From: Acetobacter sp.
Lineage (GTDB): Bacteria > Pseudomonadota > Alphaproteobacteria > Acetobacterales > Acetobacteraceae
Direction of reading: 5' to 3'
DNA: 36,080 nucleotides
Assembly: GCA_012517935.1 (NCBI GenBank)
Contig: JAAYUA010000094.1
Coordinates: forward strand, 1-36,080
This document shows, in pieces, positions 26,501 to 35,144 of the stretch. The translations under genes and the position numbers were made by a program. Each line of letters begins with the position of its first letter. The stretch's first letter is position 1. Below the pieces are notes generated by a model. It ran no database searches, was not told the origin of the DNA, and saw only the letters and a list, made by a program, of their open reading frames with translations.

Positions 26501-26753
26501 AGGAGCGGGAGGTCATCTGATCCAGACCCGGCATTTGCCCGAACTGAGTTTCAAGCGGGGCGGTGACGGAAGTCGCCATGACTTCCGGTCCTGCTCCGGG
26601 ATAGAAAGTCTGGACCGTGATGGTTGGATATTCAACCTGCGGCAGTGCCGAGACGGGGAGGAAGTGATAACCCAGCAGGCCCGCCAACAGGATGGCGAGC
26701 ATGAGAAGGGTGGTTGCGACAGGCCTCTGGATGAAAATCCGTGACGGGTTCAC
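23583..26753 (-). CDS. mdtB: RND efflux inner-membrane porter, MdtB-like
   Basis: A 1056 aa HAE1 porter starting [20 protein letters not shown], with 12 predicted TM helices. The TM4 Asp pair is in [29 protein letters not shown] and [19 protein letters not shown] are typical blocks. It is homologous to the next gene throughout but lacks the low-complexity insertion. The ATG overlaps the mdtA stop by 4 nt. Mdt-type pumps export bile salts, novobiocin-like drugs and other amphiphiles; the substrates here cannot be read from sequence. Confidence 0.92.
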   Translation of the reverse strand: MNPSRIFIQRPVATTLLMLAILLAGLLGYHFLPVSALPQVEYPTITVQTFYPGAGPEVMATSVTAPLETQFGQMPGLDQMTSRSSGGASVITLRFGLTMAMDIAEQEVQAAINQASSLLPTDLPAPPIYAKVNPADTPILTLGITSKTIPLPEVEDYIDTRLEQKISQISGVGLVTLSGGNRKAYRVRVNIPKLTSYGVSLDTLRTIIGTVNINSPTGTFDGEQRATTLRVDGQITSTEQLLNQVIAYQDNGPVRIRDIATVVVGAENDQLAAWANTTPGLIMNVQRQPGANVISVVDNIKAALPHLQASLPPGIDIVPLTDRTTTIRASVEDVEMELFLALVLVVAVIFVFLRNIPATIIPSLSVPLSIIGTFAVMDLLGFSLDNLSLMSLTIATGFVVDDAIVMIENISRYIEMGEDRMTAAIKGSGEIGFTIISLTISLVAVLIPLLFMGDVVGRLFHEFALTLAITIIISAIVSLTLVPMMCARMLSERPHDPSQAKTLFQRWSARVEVATERTIAAYDRALDVVLAHQRATLAVFAFTLVLTGFLGWEIPKGFFPVQDTGVLQGISVAAQSSSFDAMKQHQEALARIILKDPDVASLSSFVGVDGQNPTVNQGRFLINLKPHDERSLSAQEIAQRLTEETAGIPGVSLYLQPVQDLSLDTTIAATQYQFLLENPDSEAFKSWVPKFVQRLQQEPSLSDVTSDMQAEGLVAKITLDRPTGARFSITPQTVDNALYDSFGQRQISTIYTQSNQYRVILEATPDFHKSLNSLNQIYLPGISGNAGASTSGPEREPTSGLVPMNTVTKVTQETAPLLITHFGQFPATTISFNLAPGYSLGQATNAIEQARKDIQLPDSFMTSFQGTAAAFKNSLGNEFFLVIAALVAVYIVLGILYESFIHPITILSTLPSAGIGALLTLRLTGTDLDVMGIIGLVLLIGIVKKNAIMMIDFALEAERVEGKSPIDSIRQAATLRFRPILMTTLAAMLGALPMVLSHGTGSELRRPLGLAIIGGLALSQLLTLFTTPVIYLALDRLARRPKTETSNISLQEKPQT

Positions 26754-27973
26754 TGCTTGCCACCTGCCTCTGACGTGCTGTGTTTGCCTGCCTGGTCCGA
26801 AGTGTCGTCAGCAGGAATTGTTACTTTCAGCCCTTCCCGTAAATGGTCGGTGCCATCGGTCACGACACGGTCTCCGATGTTCAGGCCGCTTTCCACAACC
26901 GTGCTGTCACCATTCGAGATTCCGGGTTTGACGCTGCGGGCCGTGACGGTGTCGTCGGCCTTGACGACATAGACAAACTGTCCGGAAGGACCGGTCTGGA
27001 GCGCGTTGGTTGGCACGATGATGGCGTCATGCAGCGTGTTCACCAGCAAATGGGCATTTACGAACTGGTTGGGGAACAGGCGATGATCTTCATTCGGGAA
27101 AATGGCACGCAGACGAACGGTTCCTGTTGCCGTGTCAATCTGACTGTCGAGAACGCTCGTTGCTCCCTCGGCAATCTGGGTCGTGTTTGAACTGTCCCAT
27201 GCGCTGACCGGGAGAGAGCCGACTTCACGCAGTCGCGTGGCGACCTGCCCGAGCTGCTGTTGCGGGAGTGTGAAAATGACCGAGATTGGCTCCATCTGGG
27301 TCAGGGTTGCCAGACCGTTTGTCTGACCTGCCGAGATATAGTTTCCTCTATCGACAGCACGGATGCCGATCCGTCCATCTGTCGGGGCAAGGATATGGCA
27401 ATAGATGATTTGAAGTTTTTCGTTATCGATAAGTGCCTGATCGGATTTCACTGTGCCTTCAAGCTGCATAACAGTGTATTGCTGGTCGCGGGCCGTCATG
27501 GCGGAGACACTGTTCTGCTTGATCAGCTTCTGATAGCGGTCGTTATCGACACGCGCAGAGGCCAGTTTTGCCTCATCCTGTTTCAGCTGCCCTTCATATT
27601 GTGCAAGCAGCACTTCATAGGGGCGGGGATCGATCAGAGCGAGTTGGTCGCCGGCTTTCACCGTTTGACCTTCTGTGAAATTGACCTCTGTCAGATATCC
27701 GCTGATTCGGGTCTGGACCGTCACATTGGTGATGGGAATGACTGTGCCGAGTTCGGTCAGCTCAACAGGCATATCCCCGGTTTTTACGGTTTCGACGGCA
27801 ACAGGCTGGGTTGCGTCCGGAGTGTGGACTTTTTTGTGATGTCCGGAACCGCGCATCAGAGCCCAGATAATGGCGAGCACGATCAGAACGACGATGACAA
27901 TCAGCACGATCCTGCCCGGGCGACGTTTCTGATCGGAAAGAACGGGGGATGATGCGGGAGGCGTGCGATCCAT
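26750..27973 (-). CDS. mdtA: RND efflux periplasmic adaptor (membrane fusion protein), MdtA-like
   Basis: A 407 aa adaptor. One N-terminal TM anchor (about 22-40, [19 protein letters not shown]) is followed by a half lipoyl domain ([19 protein letters not shown]), an alpha-helical hairpin (about 130-195), the second lipoyl half ([20 protein letters not shown]), and beta-barrel and membrane-proximal domains. It links the MdtB/MdtC porters to the NodT-type channel. It is the first gene of the operon. The 287-bp upstream gap (27974-28260) holds a short GTCAG-GAA-CTGAC dyad (28030-28042), AT-rich stretches and no gene. No clear ribosome-binding site precedes the ATG. No regulator gene adjoins the operon. 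Confidence 0.92.
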   Translation of the reverse strand: MDRTPPASSPVLSDQKRRPGRIVLIVIVVLIVLAIIWALMRGSGHHKKVHTPDATQPVAVETVKTGDMPVELTELGTVIPITNVTVQTRISGYLTEVNFTEGQTVKAGDQLALIDPRPYEVLLAQYEGQLKQDEAKLASARVDNDRYQKLIKQNSVSAMTARDQQYTVMQLEGTVKSDQALIDNEKLQIIYCHILAPTDGRIGIRAVDRGNYISAGQTNGLATLTQMEPISVIFTLPQQQLGQVATRLREVGSLPVSAWDSSNTTQIAEGATSVLDSQIDTATGTVRLRAIFPNEDHRLFPNQFVNAHLLVNTLHDAIIVPTNALQTGPSGQFVYVVKADDTVTARSVKPGISNGDSTVVESGLNIGDRVVTDGTDHLREGLKVTIPADDTSDQAGKHSTSEAGGKQ

Positions 27974-28210
27974 TGGAAAACGGGTTCCGTTCAGCTGGTT
28001 CTGTTGCGCGGGTTGGTTCGCCAGTCCCTGTCAGGAACTGACGCGCCTGGTTAGGATGATAGCAGCAAAAACTTGCGGCCCATATTAGAGTATCAATGCT
28101 GTAAAGGAAGTCTGTCGGAAGCGTAAGAGGCATCGGATGCGAGGAAAAATTATTTTTTCTTTGCAATAAAAGGCGAAATTCCGGCTCGATGCATCTCTCT
28201 TCAGGGTGCT

Positions 28211-28230
28211 ATAAATTATTCTTTATTTAT
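28211..28230 (-). other. AT-rich dyad after the MFS gene
   Basis: ATAAAT-N8-ATTTAT lies 30 bp beyond the MFS stop codon. It is too AT-rich to be a confident terminator, and it is the only inverted repeat I saw there. Confidence 0.2.
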
Positions 28231-28260
28231 CGCAATTTTGTGTAACGGAATTGATAACGT

Positions 28261-29670
28261 TTATGGAATGTGTCCACTGATATCGGAGCCGGCATCCTTG
28301 CGTAGTTGCATGATGAAGGGAATCGCCATCAGGGCGGCAATGCCCGAGACAATCAACCCCACATCGAAATCGAAAGCCCCGGCGATGTTCTCTCCTCGTG
28401 CTATGCGGCTGAGCGTTACGCTCATTGCGGCGACGGAAATGCCGGTTGAAAGCATGATTTGCTGGAATGTGGTGTAGAACGCTGTGGCGGCGCTCATCTT
28501 TTCCTGAGGAATGTCTGCATATGCAATAGTGTTATAGGCTGAGAACTGTGTCGCCTGAATAAAGCCGGATATGCCAAGAAGAAGTGCCATGGGCCATAAT
28601 GGCCATCCTGGCTGTATTACGGACATTGCAAGAATTGCCAGCGTCCCGGTGGTGCATGTGATCAGCATGATGTTCCGGAAGCCAAATGTCCGAAACATGT
28701 ATGGGACGATCGCCCTTACGGAAACAGCGCCGATTGCCCCGGCGAACGTAATGAAACCGCTGTGGGCGGCGGTCAGCCCGAAGCCGACCTGCAAGAGGGA
28801 TGGCAGCAGGAAAGGTAGCGCTCCGATTGCGATCCGGGTTGCCGCACCTGCCAGAACCGAGATACGGAATGTTGCGATGCGCATGAGACGGAAGTCGAGT
28901 ACCGGCCACTCCACACGCTGCATATGCCGAAAATAGCCGGTCATCAGGAAGATGCCTGTCACGATTGGCAATAAGGCGAGCCAGAGTGGTTTGAAGGCAT
29001 GGCTTATCATTTCGCCACCGCCGGAAATCAGGGCAAGGGCGGCGCCTGCAAGCAGCATACCTTTGCCGTCAAACCGGTGTTGCCGGTTTTCACGGATTTC
29101 AGGAATAAAGCGCCATGTCATCAGCAGGCCAAGAAGGCCGAACGGAATGTTGATGTAAAAATTCCACCGCCATGAGAAGGAGGTGGTAATCACGCCTCCC
29201 AGAACCGGACCAAGGAGTGGCCCCAATGTTGCTGGCAGCATCATCCATGTCATGGTCTTGAGAAGTTCGCTTTTCTGAACATTCTGAAGCAGGACCAGAC
29301 GCCCCACGGGAACCATGAGCGCACCTCCCATGCCCTGGAATGTCCTGCTTGCGGCAAGCATTGGCAGATTGCTGCTCACGCCGCAGGTGAAAGAGAAGAC
29401 GATAAAGATGGAAATGGCGAGAAAAAGTGTGCGCCGACTGCCGAGGTGATCAGATATCGCACCAGAAGCAGGGATGACGATGGCCAGTCCGAGAATATAG
29501 GATGTGAGTGCGACTGAAGCTGTGACAGGGGTAATGTCGAGAGATTTTGCAATGGCGGGAAGAGCTGTCGACAGGATGGTTCCGTCAAGCTGTTCCATGA
29601 ACAGCATACATGCGACGGTCAGCGCAATCAGTCTGGGTGGGGTGAGGGCTGGCATCCCGGCATCATGCAT
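28261..29670 (-). CDS. MFS drug exporter, DHA2 (EmrB/QacA-like, 14 TM)
   Basis: About 469 aa proton antiporter with 14 hydrophobic segments. TM1 contains the DHA2 signature FMEQLDGTILSTALPAIA, motif A after TM2 reads SDHLGSRRTLF, and motif C in TM5 is LGPLLGPVLGGVI. The start is uncertain: ATGs at 29718, 29670 and 29655 all lack a good ribosome-binding site. I took 29670, and the frame is open well beyond. It is followed by the separate mdtABC operon on the same strand. There is no EmrA-type adaptor beside it, so it probably exports to the periplasm alone. Confidence 0.87.
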   Translation of the reverse strand: MHDAGMPALTPPRLIALTVACMLFMEQLDGTILSTALPAIAKSLDITPVTASVALTSYILGLAIVIPASGAISDHLGSRRTLFLAISIFIVFSFTCGVSSNLPMLAASRTFQGMGGALMVPVGRLVLLQNVQKSELLKTMTWMMLPATLGPLLGPVLGGVITTSFSWRWNFYINIPFGLLGLLMTWRFIPEIRENRQHRFDGKGMLLAGAALALISGGGEMISHAFKPLWLALLPIVTGIFLMTGYFRHMQRVEWPVLDFRLMRIATFRISVLAGAATRIAIGALPFLLPSLLQVGFGLTAAHSGFITFAGAIGAVSVRAIVPYMFRTFGFRNIMLITCTTGTLAILAMSVIQPGWPLWPMALLLGISGFIQATQFSAYNTIAYADIPQEKMSAATAFYTTFQQIMLSTGISVAAMSVTLSRIARGENIAGAFDFDVGLIVSGIAALMAIPFIMQLRKDAGSDISGHIP

Positions 29671-29788
29671 GCTTTGCAAAAGGGGGCCAACAGGCCGCGA
29701 TGCATGGGAACATCTCATCTGCCCGAATGAAGACGCATTTGCGATCAATAATCGGGTGCGGATCAAATAAAGACATTTTTGATTTTCC

Positions 29789-29813
29789 GCTGTGGTATAA
29801 CGATTACCACTGC
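29789..29813. promoter_or_regulatory. 25-bp dyad between the MFS exporter and the CsbD-like gene
   Basis: GTGGTA (29792-29797) and TACCAC (29805-29810) are a perfect inverted repeat with a 7-nt centre. The outer GC/GC pair also matches after one mismatch. It lies in the divergent promoter region, 119 bp from the chosen MFS start and 49 bp from the CsbD-like start. A dimeric repressor site is plausible. Confidence 0.4.
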
Positions 29814-29861
29814 AAGGATTGTCACTGATGATCCGGCATGAACACGGTAAGGAGAGAACTG

Positions 29862-30164
29862 ATGTCTGAAGAAAAAAAATCCGTGATTGCTGAAAAGGCT
29901 CAAGGCGCTTTTGATCAGGCAAAGGGACGCGTGAAAGACGCTGCCGGTGGGTTGACGGGAGATATTGGCCTTCAGGCAGAGGGGAAGGTGGATCAATTGT
30001 CTGGAATGGCGCGTGAGGAATTCGCGGATCTCTATCAGGAAAGCGAAGGTCTTGTTGAGCGTGCCTTGACATTCGTGCACGATAAACCCCTTGCTTCATT
30101 AGGGATTGCCAGCGTTCTGGGTCTGTTTATCGGCTGGCTCCTGATACCGCGCTCTCGTAAATAA
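29862..30164 (+). CDS. CsbD / DUF883-like stress protein with C-terminal membrane anchor
   Basis: A 100 aa protein in two parts. Residues 8-55 resemble CsbD-like stress proteins ([18 protein letters not shown], then [17 protein letters not shown]). Residues 70-100 are a DUF883/ElaB-YqjD-like tail: [20 protein letters not shown] and WLLIPRSRK, a single TM helix with a basic end. ElaB and YqjD bind ribosomes at the membrane in stationary phase, so a similar role is possible but inferred. AAGGAG lies 7 nt before the ATG. The longer frame from 29838 is rejected for that reason. Confidence 0.8.
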   Translation: MSEEKKSVIAEKAQGAFDQAKGRVKDAAGGLTGDIGLQAEGKVDQLSGMAREEFADLYQESEGLVERALTFVHDKPLASLGIASVLGLFIGWLLIPRSRK

Positions 30165-30182
30165 ACGGGAGGTTTTCGTTTT

Positions 30183-30208
30183 CTCCGCGCTCAATCTCTT
30201 GCGCGGAG
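30183..30208 (+). terminator. Terminator candidate after the CsbD-like gene
   Basis: CTCCGCGC and GCGCGGAG form an 8-bp perfect stem with a 10-nt loop, 18 bp after the stop codon. A GTTTTTC run follows about 12 bp later. Confidence 0.5.
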
Positions 30209-30304
30209 GGGGCGAAAAATGTTTTTCCTCTTTTCAGGGTCGTCGGACGCGGATGTTATGGTGGTTCGCGCCGATCAGGATCAGGGGAGGCGGAAACAGA
30301 CTGC

Positions 30305-30925
30305 ATGCCGGATTATTCATTGGAAGCCGCGCATGGAGGCTTGGTTGCCGGAGTGGATGAGGCAGGTTGTGGTCCCTTGGCAGGCCCTGTAGTGGCTGCT
30401 GCTGTCATATTCCGTGATGATATTTCATCGCATCTGGCCGCTCTGCTCAATGATTCAAAGCAATTGAAGGTGGCCCAGCGTGACCGGGCATTCACCGCGC
30501 TGCATGATGCCCCGGATGTGTTTATCGGCGTGGGCGCAGCTTCCGTCGCAGAAATCCATGACATCAATATTCTCAAGGCGTCTCATCTGGCCATGCGTCG
30601 TGCCGTCGAACGTCTGGGGCTGTTGCCCGATCTTGCCCTTGTGGATGGAAACCGTGTTCCGGCATTGCCCTGTCCCGTGAAAACCGTTGTCGGTGGTGAC
30701 GGGTTGAGCCTGTCGATTGCGGCAGCTTCGATTGTGGCCAAGGTGATACGGGACCGTATCATGCAACGGCTGGATGAACGTTGGCCTGTATATGGATGGG
30801 CAAGAAACGCGGGATATGGCACAAAGGGCCATCGGGAGGCGCTGGAACGCGTCGGGATCAGTCCGCATCACAGGCGTGGGTTTGGCACGGTGAAGCGTTA
30901 TCTTGGACAGGAGTTGAGCGCGTGA
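30305..30925 (+). CDS. rnhB: Ribonuclease HII
   Basis: Removes RNA from RNA-DNA hybrids, including single misincorporated ribonucleotides. The 206 aa protein has the type 2 signature [20 protein letters not shown] (catalytic D18, E19), DSKQLK, the third acidic residue in LALVDGN (D114) and the [13 protein letters not shown] block (D150). It begins the rnhB-ccrM operon; its stop codon shares one base with the ccrM ATG. Confidence 0.95.
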   Translation: MPDYSLEAAHGGLVAGVDEAGCGPLAGPVVAAAVIFRDDISSHLAALLNDSKQLKVAQRDRAFTALHDAPDVFIGVGAASVAEIHDINILKASHLAMRRAVERLGLLPDLALVDGNRVPALPCPVKTVVGGDGLSLSIAAASIVAKVIRDRIMQRLDERWPVYGWARNAGYGTKGHREALERVGISPHHRRGFGTVKRYLGQELSA

Positions 30926-32079
30926 TGAGCGGTGCTACCTCAATGGAATTGCCGCTTGATCAGATATTGCGCGGTGACTGTGTCGAAATGATGAAGATGT
31001 TGCCGGGGGGCAGCATTGACTGCATTTTCGCCGATCCGCCCTATAATCTCCAGTTGCGTGGAGAATTGCGTCGCCCGGATGATACCGTTGTCGATGGCGT
31101 TGATGATGACTGGGACAAGTTTGCTGATCTGGCCACTTATGACGAATTCACGCGCGCGTGGCTGAGTGAGGCGCGTCGTCTTCTTCGCAAGGATGGAACC
31201 ATATGGGTCATTGGTTCCTATCATAATATTTTCCGGATAGGCGCCATTCTTCAGGATCTCGGGTTCTGGATCCTGAACGACATCATCTGGCGTAAATCTA
31301 ACCCGATGCCGAATTTCCGTGGTCGCCGCTTCACCAATGCTCATGAGACCATGATATGGGCGGCGCGCAGCCCGGACAGTCGATATCGTTTCAACTATCA
31401 GGCCATGAAGGCACTGAATGATGATGTCCAGATGCGCTCTGACTGGTATCTGCCGCTTTGCACTGGCAATGAGCGGCTTCGGAACGATCATGGTCTGAAA
31501 CTGCATCCGACACAGAAACCGGAAAGTCTGCTGCATCGCGTTCTGATTGCGTCCACGAATGTTGATGATGTGGTTCTGGACCCTTTTACAGGCACGGGAA
31601 CGACGACAGCGATGGCCCGTCGCCTGCGTCGTCGCTATATCGGCATTGAGCGGCACCCTGATTATGCGGAAGCTGCGATGGGGCGTGCATTGCGGGAAAA
31701 ACCGCTGCCGATGGATGCTGTTCTGAGCACTCCGATGAAGCGTGAAGCGCCGCGCGTGCCATTTGGCAGTCTGGTGGAACGTGGGCTGATCACGGTTGGA
31801 ACAATTGTCAGCGACAGACACCGGCGTCTTTTTGCCACGGTTTCGTCTGACGGGACGTTGATTTCGGGCAGCCGCCGGGGATCGATCCACAAGCTGGGTG
31901 CAACCTTGACCAATGCGCCATCCTGTAATGGCTGGACATTCTGGTATTTTGAACGAAACGGAGAATACTTGCCACTTGATACGTTAAGATCTGAAAGTCA
32001 GGTCGAAGCGGCTACGGTGGCGATGGTGGCTTCTCCGGAAGAGAGCGCAGCTGGGTTGGACGTTGAGTCTTCTTCCTGA
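30925..32079 (+). CDS. ccrM: CcrM-type cell-cycle-regulated adenine DNA methyltransferase (GANTC)
   Basis: A 384 aa beta-class N6-adenine methyltransferase. Motif IV FADPPYNLQL (36-44) precedes motif I LDPFTGTGTT (218-227), the beta-class order, with HPTQKPESLL at 194. Residues about 275-350 form the C-terminal domain typical of CcrM (VPFGSLVERGLI, SDGTLISGSRRGSIHKLGA, NGWTFWYFE), required for GANTC recognition in Caulobacter and Brucella enzymes. There is no cognate nuclease, so this is a solitary methyltransferase with an epigenetic cell-cycle role. The ATG overlaps the rnhB stop codon (TGATG). A variable tail follows residue 355. Confidence 0.94.
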   Translation: MSGATSMELPLDQILRGDCVEMMKMLPGGSIDCIFADPPYNLQLRGELRRPDDTVVDGVDDDWDKFADLATYDEFTRAWLSEARRLLRKDGTIWVIGSYHNIFRIGAILQDLGFWILNDIIWRKSNPMPNFRGRRFTNAHETMIWAARSPDSRYRFNYQAMKALNDDVQMRSDWYLPLCTGNERLRNDHGLKLHPTQKPESLLHRVLIASTNVDDVVLDPFTGTGTTTAMARRLRRRYIGIERHPDYAEAAMGRALREKPLPMDAVLSTPMKREAPRVPFGSLVERGLITVGTIVSDRHRRLFATVSSDGTLISGSRRGSIHKLGATLTNAPSCNGWTFWYFERNGEYLPLDTLRSESQVEAATVAMVASPEESAAGLDVESSS

Positions 32080-32122
32080 GACATGTCTTTTCGTCTTCTG
32101 ATGAATGATCTGTTTCTATAGT

Positions 32123-33889
32123 TCAGGAATATAGCCTTTCGATGCTTTTCACGGCATTGGCTATTGTGACATGCTCAGGCATATCCCGCAGAATTTGTCG
32201 TTCAAGAAGTGGGAGTAAAGGGAGGGCATGTTCGGGATTTTTGTTCCATATTCTGAAGAAGACGCGTAGTTTCTGACGAAAATAATTCGATATTTCAGGA
32301 TTTTCTTCGAAGTTTCGCATTTCTATCAGGCAAACGCCCAGAATCATGGTTTGCATATGGCGTTCGAAGAAATCCATAGTGATCTTGTCAGGCAAAGATT
32401 GTGAAATGCGGACCGATCGGACGATACTGTCAGCATTCAGGAACAGCCACTGGTTGAGTTGTGTGTGATTATCGGACTTGGTGAGTTCATGAAGTTTACG
32501 ATCAGCCCAGGCTTGCGTGCGTTGTAGATGATTGTCAGGCCTGAAAACCAGAATGACCCGAAACATGAAGCTGGCAAAAATGACAGCTGCCAGAAAGGCT
32601 GATGTGCCATTGAAGAACGTCACTTCATCCAGCCGTCCTTGATTCAGTGGGGTTATCAGAACGGGCAGGAACATGTTGAACGAAAAAGCATAATTGAGAA
32701 AACGCTTCGTCCGGGCCGCCATGCCGCCAATAATCATGGGTGGTATCAGGCAGAGGGCAAGCATTTCCGGTGTATTTAATGCGGGAATAATGAGCAGCAC
32801 ATAAAGCATTGCGGTCATGGCGCATAAAAAAGCGCCTTTTGCAAAATCACTTGAAGCAGAAGCTGGTATTTCGCGTGTTGATAACAGGCCGTAAACCAGT
32901 GCCGTGTCTGCGATGAAAGTAATGCCTTCAGACCATGCGGTGATCACCCAGATCAAACCGGCAAGCATAATGCCTAAGAAAATTCTAAGCGCATTGCGAA
33001 ATCCATCTGTTGCCTGACGCGCGGATCGGTTTCGGAAGCGATAGTGATCGTTGTAGGATGGTTCTGCGATTTCTTTCATGTGTTTCTGAATGGATTGCAT
33101 GTTTTCGGATGCATTGCCCGTGCCACTCAGGAAACGGGCCGAGGCGATCAGAAGTTCTGCAATAATGGCCCGCGCATGATCTGCCGTGTGACCCGAAACG
33201 GGGCCGATTTCCAAGGCGTCATATTCTATCTGCGCAGAGGTTGCCATGATGTCGGCAAGGGTTGTTTTCCAGCGCTCGGGTGTGAAAGGAGCGACTATAG
33301 CCTGCTGGACGGTCTTTTGCGTGATGAGCAATCGACGGAGAAGTGTTTCTCTTGCCCGCACGGAATGGCCAGCCGAGCAGAGCGCGGTCAGAAGCGCTTC
33401 GCATATGATCCCAAGCTCAATATAGGTTCCGCGTGCCATAGCGATGGAGAAGGCCTGCGTTGGGTTCGGGATGGCATCAACGGCGACAATCGCTGTTGTA
33501 AAACCCGCGACAAGAAATCCGTAGCTGCGATATCCAGCAAGAAAGGGCGCAAAACCGCAGCAGAAAGCCATCCATAGAGCAAGGCTGATGAAGAAAAGCC
33601 CGGTTTCCTGAGGAAAGGCAGCAATCAGGACAACGCCTGCGCAGCAGCCCACAATGGTTCCAAGTAAACGCCAACGCGCCTTGGAGAGGGTTTCCCCGCG
33701 GGAGGCCGTGGCGACAACCCAGACGGTGAGAGGAGCCCATTGAGGGCTGCCAAGCTCCATTTTCATGGCGATCAACAGGGAAATTATTGCGGCACATGAC
33801 GTGCGAAGCGCAAAAGGAACGGGGCCAGCGAACAGTTGGAGACAGCTTCTCCATTGTCTTGCCTGAACTGTCGCAAATCCGGTTTGCAC
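32123..33889 (-). CDS. FUSC-family inner-membrane transporter (AaeB / fusaric acid resistance type)
   Basis: A 588 aa membrane protein with two hydrophobic blocks (about residues 25-180 and 300-450) separated by a soluble helical region and followed by a soluble C-terminal domain, the usual FUSC/ArAE layout. The start PFALRTSCAAIISLLIAMKM and SPQWAPLTVWVVATAS is characteristic. Relatives export aromatic acids. The start is GTG at 33889, with GGGGA 6 nt upstream; a nearby ATG is out of frame. No AaeA-like adaptor accompanies it. A LysR gene lies 173 bp upstream on the same strand with an LTTR-like dyad between them. Confidence 0.87.
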   Translation of the reverse strand: MQTGFATVQARQWRSCLQLFAGPVPFALRTSCAAIISLLIAMKMELGSPQWAPLTVWVVATASRGETLSKARWRLLGTIVGCCAGVVLIAAFPQETGLFFISLALWMAFCCGFAPFLAGYRSYGFLVAGFTTAIVAVDAIPNPTQAFSIAMARGTYIELGIICEALLTALCSAGHSVRARETLLRRLLITQKTVQQAIVAPFTPERWKTTLADIMATSAQIEYDALEIGPVSGHTADHARAIIAELLIASARFLSGTGNASENMQSIQKHMKEIAEPSYNDHYRFRNRSARQATDGFRNALRIFLGIMLAGLIWVITAWSEGITFIADTALVYGLLSTREIPASASSDFAKGAFLCAMTAMLYVLLIIPALNTPEMLALCLIPPMIIGGMAARTKRFLNYAFSFNMFLPVLITPLNQGRLDEVTFFNGTSAFLAAVIFASFMFRVILVFRPDNHLQRTQAWADRKLHELTKSDNHTQLNQWLFLNADSIVRSVRISQSLPDKITMDFFERHMQTMILGVCLIEMRNFEENPEISNYFRQKLRVFFRIWNKNPEHALPLLPLLERQILRDMPEHVTIANAVKSIERLYS

Positions 33890-33964
33890 GTCATGTCCCC
33901 ATGGTTGATTGAGGGGGAAAATGACGAAGCTGACCTGTCGCGTCTAAAACATTGTTCTGATGAT

Positions 33965-33985
33965 ATTATAAGCGGCGGTTATAAT
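33965..33985. promoter_or_regulatory. LysR-type binding site in front of the FUSC gene
   Basis: ATTATAA-GCGGCGG-TTATAAT is a perfect 7+7 dyad that also contains the LTTR core T-N11-A symmetrically. It lies about 75 bp upstream of the FUSC start and 78 bp beyond the LysR stop codon. Each TTATAA could also act as a -10 element. Confidence 0.5.
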
Positions 33986-34062
33986 TGGACATCAGGAAGC
34001 TTGTTGTGAGCAGATGCCCACCCATTCAGAATAGATTTCGTGGAATATCCGGGTGCGACGTT

Positions 34063-34980
34063 TCAGAGAACCAGAGCATCCTGAAATGAAACACCGGAGG
34101 CAATTTTCCAACAGCGTTCCAGCAGTCGGCTGAGAACGGGATGGCGGAGGCGCGCAAGGCCGATTGATGGTGCTGATGTCAGATCAAGGCGTCGGAAGTG
34201 GAATTCAACGGGTGTGGTGACGGAAGGCAGTGCAGCTACAGGCAGGATCGAAGCCATGCGGCCAGCCTGCAATTCTGTGTGCAGCAGACTGAGTGTATTT
34301 GTTTCAAGGAACACATCTGGTCTTATATTTTCTTTTTCGAAGCAGGAATCAATGATCTGTCGGCTTCGAGCCGAACGATCGAGCAGGCAGAGCGGCAGCG
34401 TTCCTGCTTCTTTCCATGTGCATCGTGTTCGTCCCGGAAGTTTAATGCCCGGCGCGGCGACCAGAACATGTCGTTCGACATAAAGTTCGTGAGTTTCGAA
34501 CGCAGTTTTTTCCGGAATATGATCAAGATAGATCAGTCCAATATCAAACCGCTGCTCATTCAGCCCGTGGACGATCTCACTATTATTGGCAACAGTCACT
34601 TCAAGATGCAGGCCGGGAATATCGGCTCTCAGGCTTTCGGCCAGAAGCGGAGAGAGTTGCTGTGCGGGTGGAATAATCCCTATCGAGATGTGTCCTCCTG
34701 CGATTTCATGTGCGAAATCTGCTTCCTGTCGAAGACCGTCAAGAGCGGCGAGACTTTGCCTGGCCCAGGCCAGAACTCTCTCGCCTTCAGGTGTGAGACC
34801 CAGAACACGTTGACGACGGCGGATGATGGTGACGCCAAGTTCATGTTCAAGCTGGCGGATTGCTGAAGACAGTGCAGGTTGGGAGACGCCGCAATGTTCA
34901 GCCGCACGGGAAAAATGGCGAAATCTGTCCAGTGCCACAAGATATGTCAGTTGCCGGAGGAACAGAGGATTTTCTCCCAC
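34063..34980 (-). CDS. LysR-family transcriptional regulator
   Basis: A 305 aa LTTR. The N-terminal winged HTH is LRQLTYLVALDRFRHFSRAA and CGVSQPALSSAIRQLEHELG; residues 90-300 form the substrate-binding domain (GHISIGIIPPAQQLSPLLAE). It is not an obvious OxyR, since the paired redox cysteines in their usual context are missing. By position and the dyad at 33965 it may control the downstream FUSC exporter, as AaeR does with AaeB, but the orientation is tandem rather than divergent. The GTG start at 34980 lacks a clear ribosome-binding site, so the exact start is uncertain. Confidence 0.88.
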   Translation of the reverse strand: MGENPLFLRQLTYLVALDRFRHFSRAAEHCGVSQPALSSAIRQLEHELGVTIIRRRQRVLGLTPEGERVLAWARQSLAALDGLRQEADFAHEIAGGHISIGIIPPAQQLSPLLAESLRADIPGLHLEVTVANNSEIVHGLNEQRFDIGLIYLDHIPEKTAFETHELYVERHVLVAAPGIKLPGRTRCTWKEAGTLPLCLLDRSARSRQIIDSCFEKENIRPDVFLETNTLSLLHTELQAGRMASILPVAALPSVTTPVEFHFRRLDLTSAPSIGLARLRHPVLSRLLERCWKIASGVSFQDALVL

Positions 34981-35084
34981 GGATCAGATGTGAGGCGTCG
35001 TGCAGGTTGATAGCTACGATGAGTTTATGCGAAGGGAAAGTTCGAAAGTCGCAAGGATGACATCTTGGGAGTATGAGTTCTGAG

Positions 35085-35107
35085 AACCCCTTTTGGAATA
35101 AGGGGTT
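35085..35107 (-). terminator. Terminator hairpin after the glycerate kinase gene
   Basis: AACCCCTT and AAGGGGTT form a perfect 8-bp stem with a 7-nt loop, about 38 bp past the stop codon and before the LysR gene. Confidence 0.6.
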
Positions 35108-35144
35108 TCTGATACATCATATCTTGCACTGAATGTATGACGGT

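Noticed and set aside
27260..27952. Plus-strand open frame of 230 codons within mdtA
   Set aside because: Antisense shadow of a complete membrane fusion protein.
30940..31890. Long open frame (316 codons) on the minus strand inside ccrM
   Set aside because: It lies wholly antisense to a complete CcrM with all methyltransferase motifs, resembles no family I recognise and is explained by codon bias.
34063..34980. LysR protein as OxyR
   Set aside because: The N-terminal HTH is similar, but the redox-active cysteine pair in its usual context is not present, so a peroxide-sensing role is not supported.
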